Source: Bacteroides thetaiotaomicron VPI-5482 (GTDB taxonomy: Bacteria > Bacteroidota > Bacteroidia > Bacteroidales > Bacteroidaceae). Taken from it: a DNA stretch of 64,000 nucleotides. The stretch is taken from NCBI RefSeq assembly GCF_000011065.1, contig NC_004663.1:558001-622000 (forward strand), in the 5' to 3' direction. The notes under the pieces were generated by a model that had not been told where the DNA came from, did not search any database, and saw only the letters and a program-made list of their open reading frames with translations. Positions 19,357-28,779 of this stretch are shown here, one piece after another (the stretch's first letter is position 1; every line of letters starts with the position of its first letter). The position numbers and the translations under genes are program-made.

Positions 19357-19495
19357 ATATTCTCTTTTATATAGAGCCTTTTTATTCACATAATAATTAA
19401 AGTACTAATATGAAAAATAGCTTTTGATGTTGTAAACATCTAAAGTTGGAGTTGGATACGAAGTTCCGGATATTTACTGAATAATTGTTTTATAT

Positions 19496-21028
19496 TTGAT
19501 AACTACTAATTACAATAATAAGCGAATAGCTAAGAATACTTTTCTTCTCTATTTCCGTATGTTATTTACCATGATGGTATCATTGTATACTAGCCGTGTG
19601 GTACTAGCTACGTTGGGGGTTGAAGATTTTGGTATTTATAATGTGGTAGGGGGAGTAGTAACTATGTTTGCTATTATATCTACCTCATTGTCTTCTGCCA
19701 TTAGTCGCTTTATAACTATTGAGTTGGGCAAAGGTGATCTACGAAGACTGAAGACGGTATTTTCTACAGCAGTAGTTATACAGTTTTTAATGGCTTTAGT
19801 GGTCGTTATACTTGCTGAGCTTATAGGAGTGTGGTTTCTTAATAATAAAATGAATATACCCGAAGTTCGTATGAATGCGGCAAATTGGGTGCTTCAGTTC
19901 TCAATTTTTACCTTTGGAGTCAATTTGATTTGTATTCCCTTTAATGCTTTAATTATTGCACACGAACGAATGTCTGCATTTGCTTATGTTAGTATTCTGG
20001 AGGTGTCACTTAAACTCTTAATTGTTTATTTATTAGTATTAATGTCAGTAGATAAATTGATTGTTTATGGGGCTTTGTTGTTGGTGGTAGCAATTGTTAT
20101 AACCTTTGCTTATTTTATATATTGTAGGCGACATTTTAAGGAATGTAAATGTTTTTGTCGAATCGATAGATTCCTATTGAAAAGAATGTTGAGCTTTTCG
20201 GGTTGGAATTTTATAGGGGCATCTTCAGCAATCCTTAGAGATCAAGGCGTAAATATTGCTATAAATCTTTTTTGTGGTCCAACTGTCAATGCTGCAAGAG
20301 GGATGGCTGTACAGGTTAATCATGCAATTAATAGTTTCGCTCAAAACTTTATGACAGCATTAAATCCACAGATAACAAAATCATTTGCTGTAGGTGATAG
20401 TAAATACATGTTTACTTTGATTTTTCAGGGGGCAAGATTATCTTTTTATATGTTACTATTTTTGTCATTACCAGTACTCATGAGTACAGAATATATATTA
20501 TCAATATGGTTAAAAATTGTTCCTGATTATACAATCATATTTGTCCGTTTAGTCTTGATCTTTGCCATGTGTGAATCAATATCAAATCCTTTGATTACTG
20601 CGATGCTGGCAACAGGCAGTATTAGAAATTACCAAATAGTTGTAGGCGGTATGCAAATGATGAATTTTCCTATTTCATATATATTGTTAGAACGAGGTTA
20701 TGCACCAGAAATTACTCTTTATGTGGCTATTGGTATATCATTATGTTGTTTGGCACTTCGTTTATTTATGCTTCGTAGTATGATACAATTGCCTGTTAGA
20801 AGCTATATGAAGAATGTTTTCTTTAATATATGTGCTGTGACGATATTTTCAGTTGCAATTCCCTATTTAATCTCATTACGATTACAATCATCATTTTATT
20901 CGTTCTTGATCTTATCTTTCTCATGTATCATATGCTCATTTATGGCTATCTTTTTTGTGGGTTGCAAAGCAAGTGAAAGAGTATTTGTCGTTGATCAAGT
21001 GCGTAAGCTTATAAAAAATAACTTGTAA
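19496..21028 (+). CDS. wzx: Polysaccharide flippase (Wzx, MOP superfamily)
   Basis: Multi-spanning inner-membrane protein, 510 residues with 12 to 14 hydrophobic segments, expected to flip the lipid-linked repeat unit to the periplasm. The N-terminal pattern NKRIAKNTFLLYFRML followed by SLYTSRVVLATLGVEDFGIYN is typical of Bacteroides capsule flippases. No ATG precedes this conserved stretch in frame: a TGA lies just upstream, and the first ATG (19559) would delete 21 conserved residues. The TTG at 19496 is therefore the best start. A -7-like TATATTTG overlaps that TTG but has no -33 partner. The 139-base gap before it carries a small GATGTT/AACATC hairpin (19426-19440). Confidence 0.9.
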   Translation: MITTNYNNKRIAKNTFLLYFRMLFTMMVSLYTSRVVLATLGVEDFGIYNVVGGVVTMFAIISTSLSSAISRFITIELGKGDLRRLKTVFSTAVVIQFLMALVVVILAELIGVWFLNNKMNIPEVRMNAANWVLQFSIFTFGVNLICIPFNALIIAHERMSAFAYVSILEVSLKLLIVYLLVLMSVDKLIVYGALLLVVAIVITFAYFIYCRRHFKECKCFCRIDRFLLKRMLSFSGWNFIGASSAILRDQGVNIAINLFCGPTVNAARGMAVQVNHAINSFAQNFMTALNPQITKSFAVGDSKYMFTLIFQGARLSFYMLLFLSLPVLMSTEYILSIWLKIVPDYTIIFVRLVLIFAMCESISNPLITAMLATGSIRNYQIVVGGMQMMNFPISYILLERGYAPEITLYVAIGISLCCLALRLFMLRSMIQLPVRSYMKNVFFNICAVTIFSVAIPYLISLRLQSSFYSFLILSFSCIICSFMAIFFVGCKASERVFVVDQVRKLIKNNL

Positions 21029-21054
21029 TCATATCAAATAAGCTGTTGAGGATC

Positions 21055-22221
21055 ATGATAAAAATAAAAAAATCAGAGGATTGTTGTGGATGTTCTGCAT
21101 GCTTGTCAATCTGCAATCATAATGCGATAGTTTTTAAGGAAGATGTGGAAGGTTTTAAATATCCTATGATTGAGGAAGGTAAATGCATCAATTGTGGACT
21201 TTGTGAGATGGCTTGTCCTATTCTTTATAGAAAGGTGAAGGATATAAGGCCAACTCCAAAAGCATATTTTGCAGCTCGCCATAAAAATATTGTAACGTTA
21301 CGGAACAGTTCTAGTGGTGGTGCTTTTACAGCTATTGCAGGATCTGTAATAGAATTGGGAGGGGTTGTTTGTGGTGTAGAATATGATAACGATGGAGTAG
21401 TGAGACATAGCTTTTCGGAAACGATGGAAGGTATAAGGAGTTTTATGGGGTCAAAATATGTCCAGAGTGAAATTCAAGGTGTTTACAATCAGATAAAGAC
21501 TTATTTAAAAAGCGATCGCTGGGTTTTGTTTACAGGTTCTCCTTGTCAAGTAGAAGGGCTTAAGCTTTTTTTACGTAAACCATATGAGAATTTACTAACG
21601 GTTGATTTAGTTTGCCATGCTGTTCCTAGTCCACTTATATATAAGCAATATATAAATATGTGTTCGACGAAACTTGGCCAAAAGGTCATGTCTATCAACA
21701 TGAGGTACAAACAAACTTATGGGTGGAGTCATCGCTTCTCTTATTGTTTTTATTTTGAAAACGGCCAGAAAGCTGTCGATCCTGTTTGGGTAGTTAATTG
21801 GGGAAAAATATTTTTTTCTCAAATGATAAATCGTCCTTCTTGTCACTCTTGTAAATATTCTAACTTGGACCGTCCTGGAGATTTTACAATAGCTGATTTT
21901 TGGGACGACAAGAAGAATCGCCCGGATTTGTATTCATGTGAAGGTACTTCATTATTAATGGTGAATACTAATATGGGGTTAGACTTGATAAACAAACTTT
22001 ACGATTCTATTGATTTGTGGAAGATAACGAAAGATGAAGCTATGCAGCCATGCTTAATTCGCCCTACATGTTCTAATCAAAGACGACAAGAGTTTTGGGA
22101 ATTTTATCTTTTAAGAGGGTTTGATGCTGCATATAAGAAGTATTTTGGTGATAGCAAATATGTTATCACTAAAAAAATAGTGAAACAAATTATTAAAAGA
22201 GTATTAAGAAAACTCCAATAA
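21055..22221 (+). CDS. FrhB-like iron-sulfur protein of capsule locus
   Basis: 388 residues from ATG 21055 (a TTG at 21046 extends the frame but is less likely). The N-terminus carries two ferredoxin-type 4Fe-4S clusters, with Cys at 10, 11, 13, 16, 20 and 44, 47, 50, 54. The remainder is the coenzyme F420 hydrogenase/dehydrogenase beta-subunit fold, with SSSGGAFTAIAG and FTGSPCQVEGLK. Proteins of this kind recur in bacterial surface-polysaccharide clusters beside pyruvyltransferase-family genes, as here (one gene apart), but their reaction is not established. A redox step on a sugar nucleotide or lipid-linked sugar is a guess. No F420 synthesis genes are visible. Confidence 0.85.
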   Translation: MIKIKKSEDCCGCSACLSICNHNAIVFKEDVEGFKYPMIEEGKCINCGLCEMACPILYRKVKDIRPTPKAYFAARHKNIVTLRNSSSGGAFTAIAGSVIELGGVVCGVEYDNDGVVRHSFSETMEGIRSFMGSKYVQSEIQGVYNQIKTYLKSDRWVLFTGSPCQVEGLKLFLRKPYENLLTVDLVCHAVPSPLIYKQYINMCSTKLGQKVMSINMRYKQTYGWSHRFSYCFYFENGQKAVDPVWVVNWGKIFFSQMINRPSCHSCKYSNLDRPGDFTIADFWDDKKNRPDLYSCEGTSLLMVNTNMGLDLINKLYDSIDLWKITKDEAMQPCLIRPTCSNQRRQEFWEFYLLRGFDAAYKKYFGDSKYVITKKIVKQIIKRVLRKLQ

Positions 22222-22259
22222 TAGCCAAGCTATTTATGGGTGAACAAAAAATCAAATAA

Positions 22260-23522
22260 ATGTCAGAATTACAAATATTGATATTTAACGCTGCTGTCTT
22301 TTCTATATTAGCAGTTTACCACTATTGGAAAAATAGGAAGTTAAATATCGCTTTCTATATATTGGCATATTATTCGATTTGTGCATGGGGAGCATTACTG
22401 TATCATGAGCACGAGTTGTTTCATTATATGCGGGGGAGGGAGACGTATTCAATTATACCATTTTTATATCTTATACCTGTTATTTTTCTTTTTGCATATC
22501 CTATTATCAGATATGATAATACTAGAATCACTCGAATTGAAACGTTAAATTCTAACTTCTTCATAAATTTGGTTTGGATACTTCTTTTTATTCAGATAGT
22601 GTTATATATTATTTTATTTCCTTCATTTTTAAAAGCAATACTTTCTTCAAATATTGGTGATTATCGTAATGATACATATGATGAATCTGAGATTGTACAA
22701 TTTCCAAATTATTTTTTTAACATATTATGTCGTCTATATATGGGCGCACGCAATGTTGTTATTTTGATTGCCGCTTACGGTTTACTTGTCATAAAAACAC
22801 ATAGAAAACTTCTTAAGATATTTCTCGTCACTTCTTTATGTTTTCCTGTATATATGTTTACAGCATATGCAAGTAGAGCCGTAATGATAATGACATTTTT
22901 CTTTTTAGTTTTTATTTTTGTGTTTCTATCTGTTTTTATGAATGTAGGATTGAAAAAAAAGATTGTATCTTATTTAATCTTAATCTTAGTTCCTATTTCT
23001 TCAGCCTTTATTCTTATATCCAACTCTCGTTTTGGTAATCTTGCCACTTATATGTTTTATCGGTATTTAGGAGAGTCTTTTAATAATTATAATACACATT
23101 TTTTCTATGAGTTAAAAGGTAATACATGGGGAGAGGCATATTTTGTTTTTTTTCGTAAGCTTATGGGAATTTCCTCAAATTTTAAAACAACACGTGAAAA
23201 ATGGGAGTGGCTTGATAATATTACAGGTGTTGACACCCATGTATTCTATACATTTGTAGGCGGTCTGAATATTGAGTTTGGTTTTGTTGGCACTATTGTT
23301 ATTGGTTTGCTTTTATCGTTTTTTATGGTAAAGAAAATGCGACCTTACAATGTACTGACACTGCCTAAGTTCATAGCTTTGGGAATGTTAGCCTACACAC
23401 TGATCAATGGTGTTTTTTTCTTTGTTCTTCAAGGGGATTGGGGGAATCTTGAAATTTTGTTTACTCTTTTTTTCTGCTTTTTATTTAGTAAGTATCGGAC
23501 AAGAAAATATATTAATAAATAA
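22260..23522 (+). CDS. Probable O-antigen/capsule polymerase (Wzy-like)
   Basis: A 420-residue polytopic membrane protein with about ten to twelve hydrophobic segments and a longer hydrophilic loop in the last third (about residues 270-325, with NTHFFYELKGNTW). That is the layout of Wzy polymerases, which join repeat units in the periplasm. Sequence similarity in this family is low, so the call rests on topology and on being the only such candidate in a Wzx/Wzy-type locus. Its stop overlaps the next start by one base (TAATG). The gene is among the most AT-rich in the window. Confidence 0.75.
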   Translation: MSELQILIFNAAVFSILAVYHYWKNRKLNIAFYILAYYSICAWGALLYHEHELFHYMRGRETYSIIPFLYLIPVIFLFAYPIIRYDNTRITRIETLNSNFFINLVWILLFIQIVLYIILFPSFLKAILSSNIGDYRNDTYDESEIVQFPNYFFNILCRLYMGARNVVILIAAYGLLVIKTHRKLLKIFLVTSLCFPVYMFTAYASRAVMIMTFFFLVFIFVFLSVFMNVGLKKKIVSYLILILVPISSAFILISNSRFGNLATYMFYRYLGESFNNYNTHFFYELKGNTWGEAYFVFFRKLMGISSNFKTTREKWEWLDNITGVDTHVFYTFVGGLNIEFGFVGTIVIGLLLSFFMVKKMRPYNVLTLPKFIALGMLAYTLINGVFFFVLQGDWGNLEILFTLFFCFLFSKYRTRKYINK

Positions 23523-24751
23523 TGAAGATCGGAATTCTAACATTTGCTAATGTCCCTAATTTTGGGGCTAATTTACAAGCACTATCTACGATAAGCTATC
23601 TACAGAATCACGGATATAATCCTATTTTGATTAAGTGGGAGCCAGAAGATTTTGAAGCTCGTTTCACAAGTATTAAAACTCAGAAGCAACCACAAGAGCA
23701 TTTTCATTTTGTAGAGAAATATCTTCCGCAGACCAAAATATGTCGTAATGATGATGATATTTGTCAAGTGATAAAGGATGAAAAAATAGAAGGTATAATT
23801 ATTGGCAGTGATGCAGTTCTTCAGTGTTCGTCTTTTTGGGGTAGATTGGATTTTCCAACCAAAACAGTTGTACGTGTTAATAAAACTACATCTGAACGTG
23901 AGTATCCTAATGCTTTTTGGGGTACATTTTATGATAAACTTGGGTCTAAAATTCCAATGGTGATTATGTCTGCATCATCACAGAATGCGAAATATAGATT
24001 GATAGCGCGTTCGGTAAAGCATAAAATGAGTAATAATTTGTCTCACTTCGAATATATTTCGGTTCGAGATATATGGACTCGTGATATGATTACTTATATA
24101 ACAAAAGGGGCAATAATACCAAATATAACTCCCGATCCAGTATTTGCCTTTAATTATAATTGTGCTAAATTCATTCCTTCAAAAGAAGATATTCTTTTAA
24201 AATATCATTTGCCTGAAAATTATGTTCTTGTAAGCATGAAATGTAGAATGCTTGATAATATGCTATGGATGGATAAATTAAAATCAGAAATGAAAAAGCT
24301 ATATTTAGAATGTGTTGCTCTTCCTATGCCGACTGGTATTGAGTTTAAGCATAATTTTGATTTTTCTATTACTACTCCGCTACCTCCATTAGATTGGTAT
24401 GCCTTGATAAAATATGCTAAAGGATATATTGGGGAAAATATGCATCCTATTGTTGTGGCTCTACATAATGCAGTACCATGTTTTTGTTTTGATACCTATG
24501 GTGTACTTAAATATGCACGTTGTGTATGTGTCGAAGAATCGAGTAAAATTTATGATATTATGTCACGTTTTTCTTTACTTGATAATCGTATCAATGCGTA
24601 TTCTCGCTTTTGGAAATGTCCACCTGTTGATATTGTGATTAATCGAATATTACATTTTGATGTAATAGCATGTCAAAAAACAGCTTTGAATTATTATAAT
24701 AACTATGAGCAAATGATGAGTTCTATTTTGGAAGTTTTTAAGTCTAAATAA
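23522..24751 (+). CDS. Polysaccharide pyruvyltransferase family protein
   Basis: 409 residues, no signal peptide, cytoplasmic. The N-terminal MKIGILTFANVPNFGANLQA, followed by IIIGSDAVLQ (about 96-105), VSVRDIWTR-like text and a late YIGENMHPIVVALHN segment, matches the CsaB/WcaK family (PF04230). Members transfer pyruvate from PEP to a sugar to form ketals; some act as glycosyltransferases. It is coupled to the polymerase gene by a one-base overlap and lies near the FrhB-like protein, a pairing common in capsule loci. A pyruvylated sugar in the repeat unit is a reasonable inference, not shown. Confidence 0.85.
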   Translation: MKIGILTFANVPNFGANLQALSTISYLQNHGYNPILIKWEPEDFEARFTSIKTQKQPQEHFHFVEKYLPQTKICRNDDDICQVIKDEKIEGIIIGSDAVLQCSSFWGRLDFPTKTVVRVNKTTSEREYPNAFWGTFYDKLGSKIPMVIMSASSQNAKYRLIARSVKHKMSNNLSHFEYISVRDIWTRDMITYITKGAIIPNITPDPVFAFNYNCAKFIPSKEDILLKYHLPENYVLVSMKCRMLDNMLWMDKLKSEMKKLYLECVALPMPTGIEFKHNFDFSITTPLPPLDWYALIKYAKGYIGENMHPIVVALHNAVPCFCFDTYGVLKYARCVCVEESSKIYDIMSRFSLLDNRINAYSRFWKCPPVDIVINRILHFDVIACQKTALNYYNNYEQMMSSILEVFKSK

Positions 24752-24757
24752 TGTTTT

Positions 24758-25972
24758 ATGAAATATCTTATTACATTGCCATGGATGCCTTATCCTGCTA
24801 CAGACGGAGGAAAGCAGGGGTCGTTTAATATGTTAATGGAGTTGCAGAATATGATAGATATAACTTTGATCTATCCTGTATTCTTTAAGAAACAAATGGC
24901 CTGTCAATATTTGTTGGAAAAACAATTACCAAAGGTTAAAGTTTACCCTTTTGAATATTATAAAAATAAAGATGGCATCAAGTCGCAATACTCATTATTT
25001 CGTCTGCACCGTATTATAACCCGGAAATTTTTGAAACAGCCATATTTGGCTACACCTATATATAAAGATGCTTATATTGATTTTGTAAATGAAATTATAA
25101 AAAAAGAGCGGATTGATATTGTTCAAAATGAATATTTTGAACAGCTATATATGGTTTATGCTATTCCTAATACTGTAAAGAAGGTGTTCATTCAACATGA
25201 AATTCAATACATTGCTAAGGAACGTCTGATTCAGCAGCGTGAATATCCTTCTAGCGTACGCTATTTAGCCACGATGCAACGGATACAGGAAATTAATGCG
25301 TTAAATGAATACGACCAAGTAATAACAATGACTGATATTGATAAGAATATCCTGATGTGTGATGGGGTAAGAGCACCTATTTCAGCTTCTCCTTCCTTTA
25401 TTCCTTTACCTGATAATATAGCATATAAGGAATGTGAACGGAGTAGTATCTGTTTTATTGGTGGTTCTGGTCATAATCCAAACTTGAATGGAGTTACTTG
25501 GTTCTTAGATAATGTTTGGTCTTTGATACTCAAAGAAAATCCCAATTTTACTTTTAAAATTATAGGAAAATGGGATGAGAAAATTAAAACAGAATATCAG
25601 AAGAAGTATAGAAATTTGTTTTTTTGTGGCTTTGTAGATAACTTGGCTATGGTTATATCTGAATGTATTATGGTAATACCTATTTTAATAGGTAGCGGTA
25701 TTCGTATGAAAATATTAGAATCGGTCAATTTCTATTCGCCTTTCGTTACTACCACAGTAGGTGTAGAAGGACTTGATTTTATAAATGGAAAAGAGTGTAT
25801 CATAGCTGATGAGCCTCAAGCTTTTGCTACTGGTGTTTTAAAAATAGCAACAGATAAGGTTTTACAACATAATCTGACAAAAGCTGCTCATGAGAAACTA
25901 ATGGAGATGTATTCACCGGAAGCTTCTGTACAGCGGCGCCTGAATATTTATAATGAAATGTTGAAACGATAA
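24758..25972 (+). CDS. Glycosyltransferase, GT-B fold (GT4-like)
   Basis: 404 residues, cytoplasmic. The N-terminal ITLPWMPYPATDGGKQGS loop is the usual acceptor-side start of GT-B enzymes. The C-terminal half has CFIGGSGHNPNLNG, FKIIGKWDE and IPILIGSGIRMKILES, with the donor-binding Glu region. It adds one sugar of the capsule repeat unit to the lipid-linked intermediate; donor and linkage cannot be assigned. It is 6 bases from the upstream gene and 7 from the downstream gene. It resembles the GT encoded at 30568 in architecture, suggesting a related family, but the two are not near-identical. Confidence 0.88.
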   Translation: MKYLITLPWMPYPATDGGKQGSFNMLMELQNMIDITLIYPVFFKKQMACQYLLEKQLPKVKVYPFEYYKNKDGIKSQYSLFRLHRIITRKFLKQPYLATPIYKDAYIDFVNEIIKKERIDIVQNEYFEQLYMVYAIPNTVKKVFIQHEIQYIAKERLIQQREYPSSVRYLATMQRIQEINALNEYDQVITMTDIDKNILMCDGVRAPISASPSFIPLPDNIAYKECERSSICFIGGSGHNPNLNGVTWFLDNVWSLILKENPNFTFKIIGKWDEKIKTEYQKKYRNLFFCGFVDNLAMVISECIMVIPILIGSGIRMKILESVNFYSPFVTTTVGVEGLDFINGKECIIADEPQAFATGVLKIATDKVLQHNLTKAAHEKLMEMYSPEASVQRRLNIYNEMLKR

Positions 25973-25979
25973 TGAGATT

Positions 25980-26738
25980 ATGAATTTATCGGTTGTTCTG
26001 TTTATACTAATAGTTGTATTTATTAAGTATTGGTTACTGCTATTTACTTCTCCTTTACTAATGGCTTATTGTTGGCTGCATCGTCGCAAAAACATGGCTA
26101 ATCCTGAAGGTGAGGTGAGTGAAATTAGGGATTCTGGCATTACTTCTTCTTCTTGTTCTAAAAAATTGTTCAAACGAATAGATAAAAGAGGATTGATCAA
26201 TATTGTGGATGGTTATTTTCGTTGGATGATCAAAATAATTTCGGATATTCCTTCACATCATATACGTGATTTCTTTTACAAGTATATTTTCTTGGTAAAA
26301 ATGGAAAAGAATTCAGTATTATATTATGGAAGTGAAATTCGTGCACCATGGATGTTGATGATAGGAAAAGGTTCTGTCGTTGGAGATAATAGTATTCTGG
26401 ATGCGAGGCGTGGAGGAATCTATATCGGTGAAAACGTTAATATTGCTTCTAATGTTTCTCTTTGGACAGGTGGTCATGATTATAATGATCCATACTTTCG
26501 ATCTATGAAAACGAATCGTGGTCCTATTTATATAAAGAACCGTGTATGGATTGGCCCTAATGTAACAATTTTGCATAGTGTTACTATTGGGGAGGGAGCA
26601 GTGATAGCAGCTGGTGCCGTAGTTACTAAGGATATTCCGCCTTTTACTATATGTGGAGGAATACCAGCAAAAGTTTTGGCGCAACGTTCTATTGATTTGC
26701 GGTATACTTTGGGAGGGACATATCTTCATTTTCTATAA
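25980..26738 (+). CDS. Hexapeptide-repeat acyltransferase
   Basis: 252 residues. A hydrophobic N-terminal segment (about 4-32) anchors it to the membrane and is followed by a hydrophilic linker. The C-terminal half (about 115-240) is a left-handed beta-helix of hexapeptide repeats (IGKGSVVGDNSILDAR, YIGENVNIASNVSL) ending in GAVVTKDIPPFTICGGIPAKVL, the signature of the maltose/galactoside O-acetyltransferase group. WTGGHDYNDP supplies the likely catalytic His. Expected role: O-acetylation of a capsule sugar. N-acylation of an amino sugar is an alternative. Confidence 0.88.
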   Translation: MNLSVVLFILIVVFIKYWLLLFTSPLLMAYCWLHRRKNMANPEGEVSEIRDSGITSSSCSKKLFKRIDKRGLINIVDGYFRWMIKIISDIPSHHIRDFFYKYIFLVKMEKNSVLYYGSEIRAPWMLMIGKGSVVGDNSILDARRGGIYIGENVNIASNVSLWTGGHDYNDPYFRSMKTNRGPIYIKNRVWIGPNVTILHSVTIGEGAVIAAGAVVTKDIPPFTICGGIPAKVLAQRSIDLRYTLGGTYLHFL

Positions 26739-26747
26739 AGTTGATTA

Positions 26748-27689
26748 ATGAAAAAATTAGCAATTGTAATACCTGCCTATAAGGTAGACTTCTTTGAGAC
26801 TGTATTATTCTCTTTAGCGCAACAGACATGTAAAGATTTCACTGTTTATATTGGTGAGGATTGTAGTAGAGATGATTTTAAGAGTCTTATAGAACAATAT
26901 TCGAAGCAATTGGATATTGTTTATAGAAGATTTGAAGTGAATTTTGGTGGGCATGATCTCGTTGCACAATGGAACCGTTGTATACAACTGACACAGAATG
27001 AGCCTTGGCTGTGGCTGTTTTCTGATGATGATATTATGGGGCCTCGTTGTGTAGAATATTTTTTTAATACAATAGCAATAGATAATGGAGCTTTTGACAT
27101 TTATCATTTTGATGTAAAGATTGTTGATTGCGAAAATCAGATAGTGAGAATTCCAACTGTTTATCCATCGGTGATAGATAGTGAGACTTTTTATCGTCGG
27201 AAAGCGTCGGCTCGGTTAGATAGTTTTGTAGTAGAGTATATTTTTCTAAGGGATATTTATAATTGTACAGGTGGTTTTCAGCACTTTGATTTAGCATGGG
27301 GAAGTGATATAGCTACATGGGTGAAAATAGGAGCTGATAAAGGTATTAAAACTATTTCTGGAGATTATGTATATTGGCGTAAGAGCAAAAAAAATATAAC
27401 ACCTAATATGGATAATAAAATGGTGCTCCGGAAGCTTACTGCTGATATTGAGTTTACTCATTGGATAAATGAGTTCTTTCATAAATCATCTGTCTACCGA
27501 TTTACAAAGTATGCTTTTTTTCGTTTAGTGGTACATTATTCTCAAGCAATCTCAAAATCTCAAATACGCCTCTTATTAGATAAGGCGGTTGGAAAAAATA
27601 TTATTTCCTTCAATGATGCATTTATCATTAATTGGACATATCGTTTCATTCAGCTAGCTAAAAGAGTAAAGGATGTTCTATATTTTTGA
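26748..27689 (+). CDS. Glycosyltransferase family 2
   Basis: 313 residues with the GT-A N-terminus KLAIVIPAYKVDFFETVLFS and the DxD-like metal site FSDDDIMGPR (about 90-99). A short C-terminal hydrophobic stretch is present but no clear transmembrane helix. It transfers a sugar from a nucleotide donor during capsule repeat assembly; specificity is unknown. It starts 9 bases after the acyltransferase, continuing the operon. Confidence 0.9.
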   Translation: MKKLAIVIPAYKVDFFETVLFSLAQQTCKDFTVYIGEDCSRDDFKSLIEQYSKQLDIVYRRFEVNFGGHDLVAQWNRCIQLTQNEPWLWLFSDDDIMGPRCVEYFFNTIAIDNGAFDIYHFDVKIVDCENQIVRIPTVYPSVIDSETFYRRKASARLDSFVVEYIFLRDIYNCTGGFQHFDLAWGSDIATWVKIGADKGIKTISGDYVYWRKSKKNITPNMDNKMVLRKLTADIEFTHWINEFFHKSSVYRFTKYAFFRLVVHYSQAISKSQIRLLLDKAVGKNIISFNDAFIINWTYRFIQLAKRVKDVLYF

Positions 27690-27719
27690 CTATATGAATA
27701 ATTTATATATTTCAATAAA

Positions 27720-28766
27720 ATGATTGTAAGAAGTAAAGCGCCATTACGTCTGGGATTGGCTGGTGGTGGAAGTGATGTATCACCTTATAGTGATATTTAT
27801 GGAGGGTTGATTCTCAATGCAACAATTAATTTATATGCTTATTGTACTATTGAAGAGACCAACAGCGGTAGGATTGAGATTAATGCTTATGATGCACAAT
27901 GTTGCAAAAGTTACCTTTCTATGTCTCAATTAGAGATTGATGGAGAAGCAAGTCTCATAAAAGGTGTGTATAACCGTATTATTCGTGATTATAGGCTTGA
28001 GCCTAAGTCATTCAAAATAACAACTTATAATGATGCGCCTGCTGGATCAGGATTAGGAACATCCTCTACTATGGTTGTTTGTATATTAAAGGCTTTTATT
28101 GAGTGGTTGTCACTTCCTTTAGGAGATTACGAGACGTCGCGTCTAGCTTATGAAATTGAACGTAAGGATTTGGGATTGAGTGGTGGTAAGCAAGATCAAT
28201 ATGCAGCAGCTTTTGGGGGATTCAATTATATGGAATTCTTGCAAAATGATTTGGTGATTGTTAATCCGCTAAAAATGAAACGTTGGATTGTGGATGAATT
28301 AGAGTCAAGTATGGTTCTATATTTTACAGGTCGTTCTCGTTCTTCTGCTGCTATTATTAATGAGCAGAAGAAAAATACGAGCGAAGGTAATCAAACCGCT
28401 ATAGAGGCGATGCATAAGATTAAACAGAGTGCTATTGATACTAAATTAGCCTTGTTGAAGGGGGATGTTGGGGAGTTTGCTCGTATTTTGGGTGAAGGAT
28501 GGGAAAATAAGAAGAAGATGGCTGGCGCCATTACTAATCCGATGATTCAAGAAGCTTTTGATGTAGCCACTGGTGCCGGTGCTATGGCCGGTAAGGTTAG
28601 TGGAGCAGGTGGGGGAGGATTTATCATGTTTGTGGTTGAGCCGACACGTAAAGAAGAAGTGGTACGGGCTTTAAATAATTTGAATGGTTTTGTTATGCCA
28701 TTTCAGTTTATTGATGACGGTGCACACGGATGGAAGATTTATTCAACAGATAAAGTTCAGAAATAG
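27720..28766 (+). CDS. hddA: D-glycero-alpha-D-manno-heptose-7-phosphate 1-kinase (GHMP kinase)
   Basis: Phosphorylates heptose-7-phosphate at C1 in the GDP-D,D-heptose pathway. The 348 residues start VRSKAPLRLGLAGGGSD and carry the GHMP ATP-binding motif PAGSGLGTSS (108-117) and a C-terminal KVSGAGGGGFIMF motif 3. It begins a block of four consecutive heptose genes (hddA, gmhA, hddC, gmhB), which is what distinguishes it from a fucokinase or another GHMP kinase. The product is inferred to be GDP-D-glycero-alpha-D-manno-heptose, the alpha series used for capsules and S-layers, not ADP-heptose of LPS core. Confidence 0.93.
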   Translation: MIVRSKAPLRLGLAGGGSDVSPYSDIYGGLILNATINLYAYCTIEETNSGRIEINAYDAQCCKSYLSMSQLEIDGEASLIKGVYNRIIRDYRLEPKSFKITTYNDAPAGSGLGTSSTMVVCILKAFIEWLSLPLGDYETSRLAYEIERKDLGLSGGKQDQYAAAFGGFNYMEFLQNDLVIVNPLKMKRWIVDELESSMVLYFTGRSRSSAAIINEQKKNTSEGNQTAIEAMHKIKQSAIDTKLALLKGDVGEFARILGEGWENKKKMAGAITNPMIQEAFDVATGAGAMAGKVSGAGGGGFIMFVVEPTRKEEVVRALNNLNGFVMPFQFIDDGAHGWKIYSTDKVQK

Positions 28767-28779
28767 ATATAGCATAAGT

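Noticed and set aside
28684..28779. Longer N-terminus of gmhA overlapping hddA
   Set aside because: The family start and normal length fit ATG 28780; the longer version overlaps hddA by more than 80 bases.
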